This document shows positions 14,187 through 14,845 of a stretch of 14,845 nt of DNA, in pieces. The notes under the pieces are model-generated. The model had not been told where the DNA came from. It made no database searches and saw only the letters and a list, made by a program, of their open reading frames with translations. Positions within the stretch are counted from its first letter, which is position 1; each line of letters starts with the position of its first letter. The position numbers and the translations under genes were made by a program. The stretch comes from Candidatus Woesearchaeota archaeon (GTDB lineage: Archaea; Nanobdellota; Nanobdellia; Woesearchaeales; DSVV01): NCBI GenBank assembly GCA_016215305.1, contig JACRKI010000106.1, positions 1 through 14,845 on the forward strand. Direction: 5' to 3'.

Positions 14187-14255
14187 TTATTCTGCCGGTA
14201 CAGCGGGAACACTACTCTGAAGAACCATTCTCTTTGCTATTGTCGTGTCTTTCAT
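14187..14255 (-). CDS. Possible leaderless 22-residue peptide
   Basis: An ATG at 14255 opens 22 codons reading MKDTTIAKRMVLQSSVPAVP, then AE and stop. It sits 26-27 bases after a very clear TATA box, exactly where a leaderless archaeal mRNA would begin. It is followed after 75 bases by the 29-codon ORF and proC on the same strand. I do not recognise the peptide; it may be a leader peptide, or the transcript may be a noncoding RNA. A longer in-frame extension to 14375 would start upstream of the TATA box and is unlikely. Confidence 0.35.
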   Translation of the reverse strand: MKDTTIAKRMVLQSSVPAVPAE

Positions 14256-14277
14256 GGCAGAAGGGATGGGGGAGAAG

Positions 14278-14289
14278 TATATATAGCTT
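14278..14289 (-). promoter_or_regulatory. Strong TATA box with BRE-like context
   Basis: On the minus strand, AAAGCTATATATAC is a canonical archaeal BRE/TATA arrangement, centred near 14283. It points at the 14255 ATG 26-28 bases downstream and is the best TATA match in the window. Confidence 0.65.
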
Positions 14290-14435
14290 TTGACATATTT
14301 TGGTTTTAGATGAACAGAACACATTACTCGAACTAGCATTACTTGATATTCGCTTTGCAACGCTTTGGCGAACACAATAATTATTTCTAATATATTTTTC
14401 GAAGAAATTATCTTATCAAATTATTTATCCAAAAA

Positions 14436-14478
14436 ATAATAATTACACGGAGATACAGTTTTTCTTTCTTAGTTCGTG
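14436..14478 (+). repeat. Dispersed intergenic repeat, copy 3 (long form)
   Basis: Core ATAATAATTACACGGAGATA (14436-14455) plus a tail ending AGTTCGTG (14462-14478). It overlaps the last codons of the truncated BRO frame (stop at 14469-14471), so the repeat supplies the fragment's end. The spacer 14290-14435 otherwise shows AT-rich sequence with no gene that I can support. Confidence 0.65.
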
Positions 14479-14768
14479 ATTTTCTGTTGCTTGTCAATCC
14501 ATTCTTTTGGATACCCTTTCATCTCATAGTATTGTTTGACTCTGTTTTGTGCAAGCTCTGGATTTTCTATTTCTTCGATTCGTTCATGTCCAAGTTGTGC
14601 TAACCACTGTTTAAATGGCTCAGCTTTCTTTGATGGAACAGACTGAATTATACGAAATGCGTTCTTCACATTTACACAGTTTGTTTCTCTGACTTTCCCA
14701 TCAGGTGCTATCATTTCAAGTAGGGTACAAATTGTACCCCAGTTGGCATCTAAAAGTGGATATTTCAA
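14469..14768 (-). pseudogene. BRO-family (phage antirepressor-like) gene fragment
   Basis: A 99-codon frame matching the second half of a BRO-N domain: NWGTICTLLEMIAPDGKVRE (residues 9-28), then FRIIQSVPSKKAEPFKQWLA (38-57), HERIEEIENPELAQNRVKQY and YEMKGYPKEWIDKQQ. These are hallmark segments of BRO/antirepressor proteins common in phages, viruses and archaeal genomes, which likely bind DNA. The usual first 60-70 residues (RxxWxxxEWxFSVxDV-type start) are missing, because a TAG lies immediately upstream and the only start is a TTG. The frame stops right after DKQQKI, where full-length proteins continue for a further domain. It is thus cut at both ends: by a 3' repeat copy and, 26 bases past the 5' end, by an inverted repeat. 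A short functional product cannot be excluded. Confidence 0.75.
14723..14739. repeat. 17-bp palindrome inside the BRO fragment
   Basis: GGGTACAA (14723-14730), one central A, then TTGTACCC (14732-14739) form a perfect palindrome. It encodes the conserved WGTICT stretch, so it may be a coding coincidence, but it lies 35-50 bases downstream of a TATA-like TTTATATAG (about 14770-14778, minus strand). Confidence 0.5.
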
Positions 14769-14794
14769 CTATATAAAGCTCACGCGCACCTGTC

Positions 14795-14844
14795 TTGTCC
14801 AGTGCTATTTTGAGATATTTACCGAGAATAAAAGCACTGGACAA
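14795..14844. repeat. 12-bp perfect inverted repeat at the window edge
   Basis: TTGTCCAGTGCT (14795-14806) and AGCACTGGACAA (14833-14844) are exact inverted copies around 26 AT-rich bases. It could be a terminator of a gene to the right, a protein-binding site, or a mobile-element junction. The window ends one base later, so its context is unseen. Confidence 0.6.
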
Positions 14845-14845
14845 A

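Noticed and set aside
14187..14375. 62-codon minus-strand frame
   Set aside because: Its first 40 codons lie upstream of and across a strong TATA box; only the last 22 codons from ATG 14255 are plausible.
1..14845. CRISPR array, rRNA or complete insertion sequence
   Set aside because: No regularly spaced identical repeats, no rRNA-like stretch and no transposase; the three dispersed repeats are kilobases apart.

Overview
The window is archaeal chromosome. RNA polymerase largest subunit is split into A' and A'' genes, followed by L30e, a two-KH-domain NusA, S12 and S7, which is the classical archaeal order. Several genes have an AT-rich TATA-like box about 26 bases before the start codon, as expected for leaderless archaeal transcripts. 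Compact genes, an AT-rich composition, a stand-alone DRG-type GTPase, and a BRO-family fragment resembling those I associate with Woesearchaeota/Pacearchaeota suggest a DPANN-like lineage. That placement is inference.

Layout. (1) 1-4844, + strand: rpoA1 (5' end outside the window), rpoA2, rpl30e, nusA, rps12, rps7. These are closely spaced with no T-tract between them, so probably one transcript, ending near a hairpin at 4884-4920. (2) 4961-7466, + strand: an unrecognised 205-residue protein, a DRG/Rbg GTPase with a C-terminal TGS domain, a small NUDIX hydrolase, and a short ribbon-helix-helix/VapB-like protein behind a striking palindromic operator. (3) 7467-7706: a convergent gap with a T-rich terminator, a coding-like remnant and a dispersed repeat. 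(4) 7707-13173, - strand: a TctA/DUF112 multi-pass membrane protein and pyrF, pyrE, pyrC, pyrD. (5) 13253-14255, - strand: a divergent pyrroline-5-carboxylate reductase (proC-like) with two possible small ORFs and a strong promoter upstream. (6) 14469-14845: a BRO-type antirepressor fragment cut at both ends, between a repeat copy and a 12-bp inverted repeat.

How the genes work together. The first block is core transcription and translation. The pyr genes cover steps three to six of de novo UMP synthesis: dihydroorotase, dihydroorotate dehydrogenase, orotate phosphoribosyltransferase and OMP decarboxylase. The first two steps (carbamoyl phosphate synthetase, aspartate carbamoyltransferase) are not in the window. 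PyrD is class 1A-like (fumarate-type) and PyrF is group 2-like; neither is the form I would expect by default in an archaeon, so the cluster may be partly acquired. The most unusual local structures are the three-half-site operator before the RHH gene, a 26-bp repeat present three times on the same strand in intergenic DNA, and the layered small-ORF leader before proC.
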